This document shows positions 27,049 to 35,833 of a stretch of DNA of 64,000 bases, piece after piece. A model generated the notes under the pieces. It was not told the DNA's origin, did no database searches, and worked only from the letters and a program-made list of their open reading frames with translations. A program made the translations under genes and the position numbers. The DNA is taken from assembly GCF_010537335.1 (NCBI RefSeq), contig NZ_AP019711.1:1116001-1180000 (forward strand), read 5' to 3'. Position 1 is the stretch's first letter. Every line of letters begins with the position of its first letter. The DNA is from Amedibacterium intestinale (lineage in GTDB: Bacteria > Bacillota_I > Bacilli_A > Erysipelotrichales > Erysipelotrichaceae).

Positions 27049-29223
27049 TTAATCCAGCATATAAGGGGATAAATCTATATCCAGTCTTGCTTTTTGTTTT
27101 GTTTGTAAATGTTTATCATATACATCTTTTACATAATGTATTAAAAGCTGTTCATCTTTTCCTTTTAATAAAATACGGCAGCGCTCTTCATCACGTATCT
27201 TATGCAATTGGGCAGGTCCCAGTATTTTACAGTTTTCTTTTTTTGAAAGTATACGCATCGCTGCTTCTACACTTTGCTGTACATCCTGATTATTTTTGGA
27301 AGAAAAGACCATAGAAACCAGATAGCGATAAGGTGGATAGCCCGTTAGATGACGATACTGCATTTCCTGTTGAAAGAAAGATAAATAATCATGATGAGCA
27401 GCACATTGAATCGCATAATGATTGGGATCATATGCCTGTATGATAACTTCTCCTTTATATTCTCCTCTTCCACTTCTTCCACTTGCCTGTTCCAGCAAAT
27501 CATACGTCATTTCCGCACTTCGATAATCGCTTCGATTCAACAAGGCATCTCCATTAACAATACCTACCAGTGTAACTTTTTCTATATCCAATCCTTTCGC
27601 AATCATCTGTGTCCCTAACAAGATATCTGCATGTCCTTCATCAAAACTTTTTAATAGATTTTCATGTGCATGTTTTCTTGTGGTTGTATCGGCATCCATA
27701 CGCAAGATTCTAGCATCTGGAAATTTAATTTGGACAAATTCTTCTAATTTCTGTGTACCTAATCCCAAATATCTCCAGCTTGCTTCATGACAGTTTGGAC
27801 AATGGGTTGGTACGTTCATAGAATAACCGCATGTATGACATTTTAACACTTTTTCTTCTTTGTGATAAGACATAGCAACATCACAATGTGGACACATCTG
27901 TACATAGCCGCAGGAAATACAGCGAAGAATAGGAGTATATCCCCTGCGATTCAATAAAAGAATGACTTGTTCTTTTTTTTGTAAACGATCATAGATAGCA
28001 TCTAATAAAGCATCGCTTAGTAAATAGCTTTCCCCTTTCGCAACTGATTTACGCATTTCTACAATACGAACAGATGGAAAATTTCCATTGATACGATGTG
28101 GCATCTGCAAAAGAGCATACACCCCTTTATGTGCTCTGGCATACGATTCTAAAGATGGAGTAGCACTTGCCAGCAAGACTTTCGCATCATGATATTTTCC
28201 TCGATATATCGCAATATCCCGACAATGATATCTAGGCGTAGAGTCCTGCTTATAACTTGTATCATGTTCTTCATCCATAACGATCAATCCAAGACGATCA
28301 AAAGGCATAAAAACAGCACTTCTTGTCCCTACAACAATTTGTACCTTATGTTCTTTCACAAGCTGATACTGCTCATATTTTTCCTGTGCATTTAATCCTG
28401 AATGATAGATTGCCACATGTGCTCCAAAACGCTGTTTTACCCTTTTCACCATCTGCGGTGTTAAAGAAATTTCCGGCACAAGAAGTAAAACCTGTTTTCC
28501 TTTTTCAATTTCTTTGCTTGCCAGACGCAAAAAGACTTCTGTTTTTCCACTTCCTGTTACTCCATGTAGCAAAAATACACGATGATGCTTTTCCTGTTCC
28601 ACCTGTGCAATTACTTTTTTCTGATCTTCCTGTAAGATAAACTCTTCTTCTTTATTTTTTTCTATATTTTCTAGAATAGCTTTCTTTTCTTTTTCAAATA
28701 CTTCTACAAGACCTAATGCGATAAGTTTTTTACCTGGTATTTTCCATTTTTCATAAAAAACAGAACGAAGCATTTCTTTTTCTTTCTGTAAATCTTCATA
28801 GGCGCTTTGCTGTTTAGCAGTTAATTTAGTATCATTCTGCTTACATATTCTTACCCATGCTTCCATACGAATTGACCCATGTGTAGAACTTGGCTTTAAC
28901 TTTGATGGAAGCATACATTGAAAACAGCTGATTTTAGGGGCAATATATCTTTGTGCCATCCAATTACCTAATTCATATAATTCCTCATTCAACAAAGGAA
29001 ACTGATCAATTTGTGAGATGATAGGCTTTAGAGTGTAAGGAAAACGACGTACTTCCTCATCACTTATGTCCTCTACTTTTTCCACAAATCCAACGATAGT
29101 TTTAGAACCAAAAGGTACTTGTACACGCATACCGCGAGTTAATGTATATCCATCTGCACAATAAGTAAACGTATGGTCCAAATGATGAATTGGATGTTCC
29201 ACAAATACATAAGCCAGTTTCAA
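27049..29223 (-). CDS. priA: Primosomal protein N' (replication restart helicase PriA)
   Basis: PriA recognises stalled forks and reloads DnaB-type helicase. The 724-residue protein has the 3' DNA-binding domain, Walker A GVTGSGKTEVF, DEEH box, a zinc-binding module (CISCGYVQMCPHC and later CHTC, CPNC) and the C-terminal helicase domain (QASGRSGRG). I start at TTG 29223, where an AAGGGGG box lies 6 bases upstream; the ATG at 29250 has none. First gene of the priA-PAP2-rsmB operon. Confidence 0.94.
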   Translation of the reverse strand: MKLAYVFVEHPIHHLDHTFTYCADGYTLTRGMRVQVPFGSKTIVGFVEKVEDISDEEVRRFPYTLKPIISQIDQFPLLNEELYELGNWMAQRYIAPKISCFQCMLPSKLKPSSTHGSIRMEAWVRICKQNDTKLTAKQQSAYEDLQKEKEMLRSVFYEKWKIPGKKLIALGLVEVFEKEKKAILENIEKNKEEEFILQEDQKKVIAQVEQEKHHRVFLLHGVTGSGKTEVFLRLASKEIEKGKQVLLLVPEISLTPQMVKRVKQRFGAHVAIYHSGLNAQEKYEQYQLVKEHKVQIVVGTRSAVFMPFDRLGLIVMDEEHDTSYKQDSTPRYHCRDIAIYRGKYHDAKVLLASATPSLESYARAHKGVYALLQMPHRINGNFPSVRIVEMRKSVAKGESYLLSDALLDAIYDRLQKKEQVILLLNRRGYTPILRCISCGYVQMCPHCDVAMSYHKEEKVLKCHTCGYSMNVPTHCPNCHEASWRYLGLGTQKLEEFVQIKFPDARILRMDADTTTRKHAHENLLKSFDEGHADILLGTQMIAKGLDIEKVTLVGIVNGDALLNRSDYRSAEMTYDLLEQASGRSGRGEYKGEVIIQAYDPNHYAIQCAAHHDYLSFFQQEMQYRHLTGYPPYRYLVSMVFSSKNNQDVQQSVEAAMRILSKKENCKILGPAQLHKIRDEERCRILLKGKDEQLLIHYVKDVYDKHLQTKQKARLDIDLSPYMLD

Positions 29224-29360
29224 ACAATTACCCCCTTTTTTCGTATGCATATTATACCATGTTTTTTTATTTTCAACGCCTATTCTAAAGGATTATAAAA
29301 AAATAACAAAAGATATATAAGATATGATAGAATAAAGATAGATAAAAGGAGGAAGCTTTT

Positions 29361-30143
29361 ATGTGGAATCGCAAACAATTAAAAAGCAATGCGAAAGCAT
29401 TGATGAAACGCTCGTATTTAATGATGTTTCTTGCTAGTTTGATTATCATGGTTTTATCTGGAGATTTTAATACTACCTTTATTGAGACAAACTTTTCTGT
29501 TAATGTTCCCTATCAAGATATTACGATACAACTTCCTTTTTATGTAGATTGGTTATCTCCTGAAAAGTTCACATGGATTGTAAATAACTTTTTAAAAATT
29601 ACTCTTATCACTTCCATCATCTCCATCATTTACACAATTTTCATCGCAAATCCTTTACGTATCGGTAAAGCTCGATTCTTTATATTGAATAGAGAACAAG
29701 AACCAAGTTTAAAAGAATTGTTTTCTATATTTGATGGGCAGTATTTAAATATCGTAAAAATTGCTTTCATTACAGATGTCAAAATCATCTTATGGTCACT
29801 TCTGCTTATTATTCCTGGAATTGTAAAGTCTTATGAATACAGCATGATTCCTTATATTCTGGCAGAGAATCCATCCTTAAGTACCAAAGAAGTATTCCAA
29901 AGAACTTATGAATTAACATCAAATAGAAAAATGGACTTATTTATTTTAGATTTATCATTTTTTGGATGGTTATTGCTGTGTGGATTAACGATGGGTATTG
30001 GCTTGGTATTCCTGCAACCATATATGGATGCCACCCAAGCAGAAGCGTATGCTTTTTTGAAAAAAGATAAAGATGGAAATGAAGAAAAAATACCAGGAGA
30101 AACCATTCTAGATAAGATGTCACATATCCCTGGAGCAGAATAA
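29361..30143 (+). CDS. DUF975 membrane protein
   Basis: A 260-residue integral membrane protein with the DUF975 hallmark start (MWNRKQLKSNAKALMKRSY) and about five to six hydrophobic segments. Family function is unknown; it is widespread in Firmicutes. GGAGG lies 9 bases before the ATG. Its original terminator hairpin now flanks the IS1182 element. Confidence 0.85.
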   Translation: MWNRKQLKSNAKALMKRSYLMMFLASLIIMVLSGDFNTTFIETNFSVNVPYQDITIQLPFYVDWLSPEKFTWIVNNFLKITLITSIISIIYTIFIANPLRIGKARFFILNREQEPSLKELFSIFDGQYLNIVKIAFITDVKIILWSLLLIIPGIVKSYEYSMIPYILAENPSLSTKEVFQRTYELTSNRKMDLFILDLSFFGWLLLCGLTMGIGLVFLQPYMDATQAEAYAFLKKDKDGNEEKIPGETILDKMSHIPGAE

Positions 30144-30184
30144 AGCAGATGTATGTTTTATCTTCAAAACAGATTTATATTTAA

Positions 30185-30203
30185 AGCACTTTTCATGAGT
30201 GCT
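30185..30203. repeat. Left copy of the target duplication flanking the IS1182 element
   Basis: AGCACTTTTCATGAGTGCT, identical to 31853-31871. The sequence is itself a hairpin. Before insertion it was the terminator stem AAAGCACT/AGTGCTTT of the DUF975 gene. Because the repeat is palindromic, its outer T/A could belong to the IS, making the duplication 17 instead of 19 bases. Confidence 0.8.
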
Positions 30204-30256
30204 CAGACTGTTGACAAAGGTGTCGACAGTCTATTTTTTATATGATAGAATAAAAG

Positions 30257-30305
30257 AGGCAAAAAGATTCCTATTTTACCCAAAAACATATGGTTCTTTT
30301 TGCCT
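30257..30305 (+). terminator. Inward-reading hairpin in the IS1182 left end
   Basis: Perfect 11-bp stem AGGCAAAAAGA/TCTTTTTGCCT, followed by TTTTATAAT. It would stop transcription entering from the DUF975 gene. Confidence 0.6.
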
Positions 30306-30348
30306 TTTATAATGCTCAAAATGGTATAATAAAAGTGGGTAAAATAGG
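30270..30348 (+). promoter_or_regulatory. Inverted repeat able to sequester the transposase ribosome site
   Basis: CCTATTTTACCC (30270-30281) is perfectly complementary to GGGTAAAATAGG (30337-30348), which includes the first bases of the AGGAG box of the transposase. A TATAAT at 30325-30330 lies between them, so mRNA made from the internal promoter lacks the upstream arm. Confidence 0.6.
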
Positions 30349-30359
30349 AGTGATTACAT

Positions 30360-31853
30360 ATGGCAATGACAAAAAGAAATGGAAAAAATGATACTATCAT
30401 ACTGAATACAATAGAAGAATTAGTACCACAGGATCATGATGTTAGAATGCTGGAAAGCTGTATCGACTGGAATTTTATCTACCCTCTTGTAGAAAATCTT
30501 TACAGTGATGTTGGAAGACCAAGCATAGATCCTGTGGTTCTTTTTAAAATGATCTTCATCAATATTATTTTCGGAATAGATTCAATGAGAAAGACTTGTA
30601 AAGAAATACAAGTAAATCTTGCATATCGCTGGTTTCTAGGAATCTCCATGGATGAAAGGGTGCCAAATTATTCTACCTGGAGTCAAAATTATATCCGAAG
30701 ATATAGTAACAGCGAAGTATTTGAAAAAATATTTGATCAGATATTGAAACAGGCAATCTCTTATGGCTTTGTAGATATGGAAACTGTATATGGAGACTCC
30801 ACACATCAAAAGGCAAATGCGAATAAAAACAAGTATACAGATGAAGAAGTTGAAATCATGAAGAAAATATATGAAAACGATCTGCTGGATGAGATAAACA
30901 AAGATCGCGAGGAACATGGGAAAAAGCCGATAAAATCAAATGAAAAGGAAGAACTGAATTTCGATGAGGAAACAGGAAAGCTGAAAAGGGACATACAAAC
31001 AAAGCATATCAAAATCAGTAAAACAGATTCGGAGAGTGGCTGTTTCCATAAAGGTGAAAAAGAAAAATGTTTTGCTTATTCACATCAAACATTTTGCGAT
31101 AGAAATGGATTTGTACTGGCAAGCGTATGTGTTGCGGGAAACGTACATGACAGCGTGTCTTTCTTTTCAGCGTATAAAGTATTAAACGATAAATATATGG
31201 ATCAAATAAAAAATGTATGTCTGGATGCGGGCTATATAACACCGGCAATATGTAAGACGGTATTAGAAAATGGGCAAAAAATGTATGCGCCTTATAAAAG
31301 ACCAATGACAAAGAAAGGATATTATAAGAAGTACGAGTATGTATATGATGAAGGATATGACTGTTATCTGTGTCCAAATAATAAGGTGCTTTCATACAGC
31401 ACGACAAACAAGCTTGGATATAAAGAATACAAATCAAATCCAAAGGATTGTGAGAACTGTCCTTTAAGAGGAAGATGTACATCATCAAAGAACTTTCAGA
31501 AAGTAGTGACACGTCATGTATGGGAGGAATACCGGGAGGAGGTAATGGATGAGATAAGACATACACCGGAATGGAAAGAAATCTATCCAAGGCGTAAAGA
31601 AAGCATAGAGAGGGTGTTCGCAGACTGTAAAGAACATCACACGTTGAGATATACCAGGTTAAGAGGGCTACAAAAAAATCAGCATCAGTCGCTGATGATT
31701 TTTGCGTGTTATAATCTAAAAAGAATGTCCAGATGGAGGTGGAAAAACCTCTCTAAAACTGCACAAAATCTAATAAAAAGCACAATTTTAAATTATTTTA
31801 AGAAAAAAGAAAAGCGATACTTGTTTATAAGTACCACTTTGTCAACAATCTGA
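30360..31853 (+). CDS. IS1182-family transposase
   Basis: A 497-residue DDE transposase. N-terminal DUF772-type domain (DVGRPSIDPVVLFKMIF), then the catalytic aspartates in VYGDSTHQKANANKNKY and CLDAGYITPA, and the glutamate in ESIERVFADCKEHH; a CxxC-type cluster (CENCPLRGRC) lies before the last block. Reading frame complete. GGAGTG lies 10 bases before the ATG. The stop codon TGA spans the right IS boundary. Confidence 0.93.
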   Translation: MAMTKRNGKNDTIILNTIEELVPQDHDVRMLESCIDWNFIYPLVENLYSDVGRPSIDPVVLFKMIFINIIFGIDSMRKTCKEIQVNLAYRWFLGISMDERVPNYSTWSQNYIRRYSNSEVFEKIFDQILKQAISYGFVDMETVYGDSTHQKANANKNKYTDEEVEIMKKIYENDLLDEINKDREEHGKKPIKSNEKEELNFDEETGKLKRDIQTKHIKISKTDSESGCFHKGEKEKCFAYSHQTFCDRNGFVLASVCVAGNVHDSVSFFSAYKVLNDKYMDQIKNVCLDAGYITPAICKTVLENGQKMYAPYKRPMTKKGYYKKYEYVYDEGYDCYLCPNNKVLSYSTTNKLGYKEYKSNPKDCENCPLRGRCTSSKNFQKVVTRHVWEEYREEVMDEIRHTPEWKEIYPRRKESIERVFADCKEHHTLRYTRLRGLQKNQHQSLMIFACYNLKRMSRWRWKNLSKTAQNLIKSTILNYFKKKEKRYLFISTTLSTI

Positions 31854-31871
31854 GCACTTTTCATGAGTGCT
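31853..31871. repeat. Right copy of the IS1182 target duplication
   Basis: AGCACTTTTCATGAGTGCT, identical to 30185-30203, followed by TTTCTTTATTATT, i.e. the T-tract of the former DUF975 terminator. Confidence 0.8.
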
Positions 31872-31901
31872 TTTCTTTATTATTACACCATGATAAATAT
31901 A

Positions 31902-31954
31902 TAAAAAAACTGTAAAACAAATTTTCCTGCTTAGGGTACATCTTTGTTTTACAG
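31902..31954 (-). terminator. copZ terminator
   Basis: Perfect 12-bp stem CTGTAAAACAAA/TTTGTTTTACAG, then TTTTTTTATAT on the minus strand. Confidence 0.75.
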
Positions 31955-31979
31955 AATATATTTTGTTATGGATATCTGC

Positions 31980-32186
31980 TTACATAACATCGTATCCACA
32001 ATCTTCAATTGTTTCCTGAATCTTTCTTGCATCAAGCAAGCTTTCATCATAAATAACTTCTACTTTTTCTTCTTTGTGATCGGCATGACACTCGTTTGCA
32101 CCAGATAAAGCTAAAACTGCTTTTGTAACACGAGATTCACATCCTCCACACATCATACCTTTTACATTATATACAATTGTTTTCAT
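31980..32186 (-). CDS. Heavy-metal-associated (copper chaperone-like) protein
   Basis: A 68-residue ferredoxin-like HMA domain with the metal-binding motif GMMCGGCESRV near residue 10-20. CopZ-type chaperones bind Cu(I) and hand it to P-type ATPases or repressors. GGAGG lies before the ATG. No copper ATPase or CsoR is adjacent, so it is an orphan; a mercury or other metal role is possible. Confidence 0.88.
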   Translation of the reverse strand: MKTIVYNVKGMMCGGCESRVTKAVLALSGANECHADHKEEKVEVIYDESLLDARKIQETIEDCGYDVM

Positions 32187-32277
32187 AATAGCACCTCCTG
32201 TAAAAATATTTTATCACAGACTTCTATTTTCGTATATTTATTTGCCAGCGTTACACGCTATAACCAGGAGGTTTATC

Positions 32278-32844
32278 ATGAAACTAAAATTACTATTCTT
32301 ATGTTTGTTATTAAGCATTCAGCCCCTGCAGGCCAAATCAAATGAAAGTTATCTTATTGTAAGCAAAGATATGCCTTTTAGTATTATAGCTGTCATAGAC
32401 AATAAAGAACATGTTACTATGCATATCGTACCCGACCAGCTGATTCTGCCTTATAAGCAATCTACTATACAAGTAAAAGACACAAAAATTACGCAACAAT
32501 TTAAAGAACTGCTGGAAACAACTTTTCATTTATCTGTAAATCATATCGTTCAATTAAATTTAAAAAATATTTCTGAAGATATGAACGTCCCTTATACAAA
32601 AGAGAAGGTTTCCTCTTTTTCTTCCCTGTGTGATTATTTTAAACAGGTAAAAGATCATGTTCGCATACAGAATGTACTGCATTATAGTGATTACTTAAAG
32701 AGTAATATGAAAATAAGCGATTATTATGATTTATATAAAGTTTTTAAAAAAGAAAATATAAAATTTGATTATAGCTATCTAAACTACATAATAGAAGAAA
32801 ACTTTTATCTTCCACTAGATTTAACATTTCATAAAAAGGATTAA
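32278..32844 (+). CDS. Exported protein, possibly a shortened LCP-like domain
   Basis: A 188-residue protein with a signal peptide (MKLKLLFLCLLLSIQPLQA). The segment IVPDQLILPY... TTFHLSVNHIVQLNLKNI resembles the strand pattern of LytR-CpsA-Psr domains (IPxDT... and YYVKVNF), but the arginines and aspartates that bind polyprenyl phosphate are not visible. I therefore do not call it an LCP enzyme. GGAGG lies 6 bases before the ATG at 32278. Own terminator downstream. Confidence 0.65.
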   Translation: MKLKLLFLCLLLSIQPLQAKSNESYLIVSKDMPFSIIAVIDNKEHVTMHIVPDQLILPYKQSTIQVKDTKITQQFKELLETTFHLSVNHIVQLNLKNISEDMNVPYTKEKVSSFSSLCDYFKQVKDHVRIQNVLHYSDYLKSNMKISDYYDLYKVFKKENIKFDYSYLNYIIEENFYLPLDLTFHKKD

Positions 32845-32955
32845 TATATTCCTTTGAATTTCCAAGGTAAAGAAAGTGAATATCAATTCTAAACTTTATT
32901 TACTAAGACCAGTCAATTGTAACAGTTTAGAAGAAATTATCTTTTTAAATAGGAT

Positions 32956-32995
32956 AAAAAAGGCGTTTTTGAACTCTTGTTCATACGCCTTTTTA
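32956..32995 (+). terminator. Terminator between convergent genes
   Basis: Outer stem AAAAAGGCGT/ACGCCTTTTT with an inner GAAC/GTTC stem; serves the plus-strand exported protein and probably the minus-strand lipoprotein. Confidence 0.75.
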
Positions 32996-33067
32996 TAGTA
33001 ACTGAAATTACAACATAATCATATGCAATTTCAATTTATAATGTTGTTTCTTGAATATATAGACAAT

Positions 33068-33832
33068 TTATTCAGGTTCTACTGCGATAAACAAATGATC
33101 TCTTTCATCAATGTTATAGTTTTTTTCAAAGAAATCATACATTGTCCAGTTATAATAAAAGCGTTCAGCAGGAATGATTCCATATCCATCTTGATTATGA
33201 TCGGTAGTATCATAAGAATCCGCAACAATGATCACATCGTCTTGCGTAGTTTCTGTTCCTAAATCATCATAGCCTATAATCGTCTGCCAATGACCTCCCC
33301 AGTCATTCCATGCCACCATGACAGGGATACCTTTTTCTAAATATTGACGAATCATATCTAGATTTATTTTTTCACTTGCCTCTTCTTCAGAATAATCGTA
33401 GGTTGAATGAATTTTCATTCCTCCAACACCCTCAAAAATATTAATCATTGATCGTAAACTAGTTGCTTCTGCTTCTAATTTATTTGTACGAAAATTCGCA
33501 AGTGATTCTTCTGTATAACTTCCTAATTTATCATAATAATTCAAAACCATCAATGCACTGTCAACACCACAACTCCATTCAGATGACTGCTGCAATGTTT
33601 TGAAATTACTTAAAATAGTCAATGAATCTGTTGATTTCATATTATAAAAATCTGGGTGTGCATAATAAATAGAGTCTTCATGATCGCCATCTCTTTCAAC
33701 ACTATCTGCACCATCTTCTTTTGATAAATCAATCGGATTATTAATTTTCATTTCATCACTCATATTAACTTTGGCAGAACCACAGCCAGTCAATACAGCT
33801 GTAGATAATAACATTAAAAATAATTTTTTCAT
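33068..33832 (-). CDS. Lipoprotein with C39-like (papain-fold) peptidase domain
   Basis: A 254-residue lipoprotein; the lipobox LSTAVLTGC puts the modified cysteine at residue 17. The domain from about residue 80 shows the peptidase C39_2 pattern: Gln-rich entry then EWSCGVDSALMVLNYY with the probable nucleophile cysteine, and GHWQTIIGYDD with the histidine and a following Asp. Substrate unknown. GAGGGG lies before the ATG at 33832. It is not next to an ABC exporter, so it is not a bacteriocin-leader peptidase of the usual type. Confidence 0.8.
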   Translation of the reverse strand: MKKLFLMLLSTAVLTGCGSAKVNMSDEMKINNPIDLSKEDGADSVERDGDHEDSIYYAHPDFYNMKSTDSLTILSNFKTLQQSSEWSCGVDSALMVLNYYDKLGSYTEESLANFRTNKLEAEATSLRSMINIFEGVGGMKIHSTYDYSEEEASEKINLDMIRQYLEKGIPVMVAWNDWGGHWQTIIGYDDLGTETTQDDVIIVADSYDTTDHNQDGYGIIPAERFYYNWTMYDFFEKNYNIDERDHLFIAVEPE

Positions 33833-34104
33833 TAACTTACCCCTCTCACATATAGAACTCTTGTAACTGCTGATTATATTGATAGTATTCAATTTTTATC
33901 AGATTTATGTAGCTTTCTTTAGCATATTTTAATACTCTTATTGATTCTACAAATATGTGCTCATAAACTGAGATTTTAACCCGCAATAAGACTGATTTTG
34001 TCATCAAATCAGCAATGACCTGCTAAATACCAGCATATTTCAAAGAATCGATTTTATCTATTTGCTGGAATTTCTCAATAATGTCTTCATTTCTTTCAAC
34101 ATCG

Positions 34105-35184
34105 TTAAGAATTACTTGCGATAACTTTTACTTTACTAAATAATTCAGAAATAGTTTTTCTTGTTTTATCATCATATTTAAATACTTCATCATTTTTATT
34201 TCCAGTTCTTGGAATGTACGCATTGATACCTTCATAATCTCCACCTTCACCAGATAGTTCTTCCATAACTTCTTTATTTGGAGAAGTATATCCTACCTCG
34301 CTGGAATTATCCATTGCACCTTCATAGCTGGATACAAAGTTAATAAATTCATGAGCTAGTTCTGGATTTTTCGCATTCTTAGGAATGACCATTGCATCAC
34401 TCCACAAGTTTGTACCTGTTTCTGGCATATAGAATCCCATATTTTCATTTTCACTCATAACATAAGCTGCATCTCCAGAATAAATTAATCCTAAAGCTTT
34501 TCTTCCCTGTGCCATGTTATCAATGATCTCATCCGTAACAATTTCAGGCTCCATCGTTTCTACACATTTTACAAGCCATTCATATGCCTCGTTCAATTCT
34601 TTATCATTCGATGTGTTCATAGAGTATCCAAGAGCTTTTAAAGCCATCATAAAGCTGTCACGTTCAGAATCATATAAGTAAATATCCCCTTTGTATTTTG
34701 TATCAAGGAAGATATTGAACCCTTCTTTTTCCAAATCTTTGATATCCACTTTGGTTTTATCATAAACAATACCAACCGTTCCCCAGAAATATGGAACAGA
34801 ATAATCATTGTTTGGATCATATGGCAAACCTTTAATACCATCTACAAGTAAGTCCATACAGTTTAATTTACTCTTATCAAGTTTTTGGATTTTATCCTCA
34901 CTGATCAATCTTTCAATCATATAATCACTTGGCACAAGAACATCATAGCTTTCACCGCTGTCGATTTTAATGTACATTTGTTCATTGGATTCAAAGTTGT
35001 CCATAACAACTTTCGCACCTGTTTGTTTTTCAAACATAGGAATGACTTCCTGCCCTGTATATTCTCCCCAGTTATACACATAAAGGGTTTGCCCGGCATA
35101 TTTTTTATCCTCGTTACTAGAAGCGCATCCAGCCATCCCAAACAGCAGACTTACTGCCATGAAACATGTAAAAAATTTCTTCAT
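34105..35184 (-). CDS. Spermidine/putrescine-type substrate-binding lipoprotein (PotD-like)
   Basis: A 359-residue lipoprotein with lipobox LLFGMAGC (Cys20) and the PotD/PotF start YVYNWGEYTGQEVIPMFE, followed by DVLVPSDYMIERL and the later NLWSDAMVIPKNAKNPE. PotD binds polyamines for the PotABC importer. No PotA, PotB or PotC gene is visible within the window on either side, which is unusual. GGGGAGG lies 7 bases before the ATG. The last residues (KVKVIASNS) follow no typical PotD ending. Confidence 0.88.
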   Translation of the reverse strand: MKKFFTCFMAVSLLFGMAGCASSNEDKKYAGQTLYVYNWGEYTGQEVIPMFEKQTGAKVVMDNFESNEQMYIKIDSGESYDVLVPSDYMIERLISEDKIQKLDKSKLNCMDLLVDGIKGLPYDPNNDYSVPYFWGTVGIVYDKTKVDIKDLEKEGFNIFLDTKYKGDIYLYDSERDSFMMALKALGYSMNTSNDKELNEAYEWLVKCVETMEPEIVTDEIIDNMAQGRKALGLIYSGDAAYVMSENENMGFYMPETGTNLWSDAMVIPKNAKNPELAHEFINFVSSYEGAMDNSSEVGYTSPNKEVMEELSGEGGDYEGINAYIPRTGNKNDEVFKYDDKTRKTISELFSKVKVIASNS

Positions 35185-35211
35185 TGTAAAACCTCCCCGA
35201 TGATTCATATT

Positions 35212-35225
35212 ACTAAACTTTTAGT
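35212..35225 (-). promoter_or_regulatory. Palindrome between potD-like promoter and ribosome site
   Basis: ACTAAACTTTTAGT, a perfect 6-bp inverted repeat with a 2-base centre, in the leader of the PotD-like gene. Candidate operator; no regulator is assigned. Confidence 0.3.
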
Positions 35226-35246
35226 TTCATAAAACGAACAAGCATA

Positions 35247-35274
35247 ATTATACACATTTTATTTTTTTGCACAA
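35247..35274 (-). promoter_or_regulatory. Promoter of the PotD-like gene
   Basis: On the minus strand TTGTGC (35274-35269), 16-base spacer, TATAAT (35252-35247). An ATACC/GGTAT inverted repeat with a T-rich centre overlaps its upstream edge (35274-35290). Confidence 0.65.
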
Positions 35275-35299
35275 TACCTTTTTTTGGTATCCAAAATAG

Positions 35300-35821
35300 C
35301 GAAATGAATAAAAAAAGATGCTAAAAAAAGAAACAGAAAGATCAGCGTTATCCTTATTATATATAGGACTATTTTTGAGTTTTAAAAATATGTGATTTTT
35401 TGTCTTTTTTGTTTATTTATACTAAACAAAAAATTTTATATTTTTTTCGAAAAAAATAAGAATTTTCTTTGCACTTTTCAGATTTTTTAGATTTAACTTA
35501 TAAATAACATACTAGAAAAATGATTCCAGCACTTAAATCAAGTACTATTTTTCGTAAAGATTTATATAATTTAAGAAACTTTATCGCTGTTCATCTCACA
35601 TTAAAACCATATTCCTTTTACAACGATTAAACAAAATAAAACATATCTTTAATCAAAAATATCATAACGATATCACTTATGAATATGAAATTTATTTTAT
35701 CAATACAATTGAATAATAGGATCATACCAATAAGAAGCAAATACAAAATAGTATTTTTCTAACTTAAATAATTCTGATTTTCAAAATACAATTCATATGG
35801 AAACTTTAAATATAAATTTTT
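35300..35821. other. AT-rich gene-free stretch
   Basis: About 520 bases, very AT-rich, between the PotD-like promoter and the tRNA promoter. Two short open frames on the plus strand (36 codons from an ATG near 35520; about 45 codons without a start near 35570-35715) look faintly protein-like but are not recognisable. I see no RNA fold, repeat or intact gene. Confidence 0.4.
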
Positions 35822-35833
35822 TTAAAAAAAAGC

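Larger units (their letters stand above)
30204..31852 (+). mobile_element. IS1182-family insertion sequence (1649 bp)
   Basis: The ends are inverted repeats: CAGACTGTTGACAAAG on the left and the complement of CAGATTGTTGACAAAG on the right, one mismatch in 16. A single transposase gene fills the element and its TGA stop uses the last bases of the right end plus one base of the flank. The left end carries a terminator-like hairpin (30257-30305) and a second inverted repeat that covers the transposase ribosome site. The element is intact and might be active. Confidence 0.88.

Noticed and set aside
31015-31590. 191-codon minus-strand frame inside the IS1182 transposase
   Set aside because: Antisense shadow of a strongly supported transposase; composition (H, P, S, L rich) and no ribosome site.
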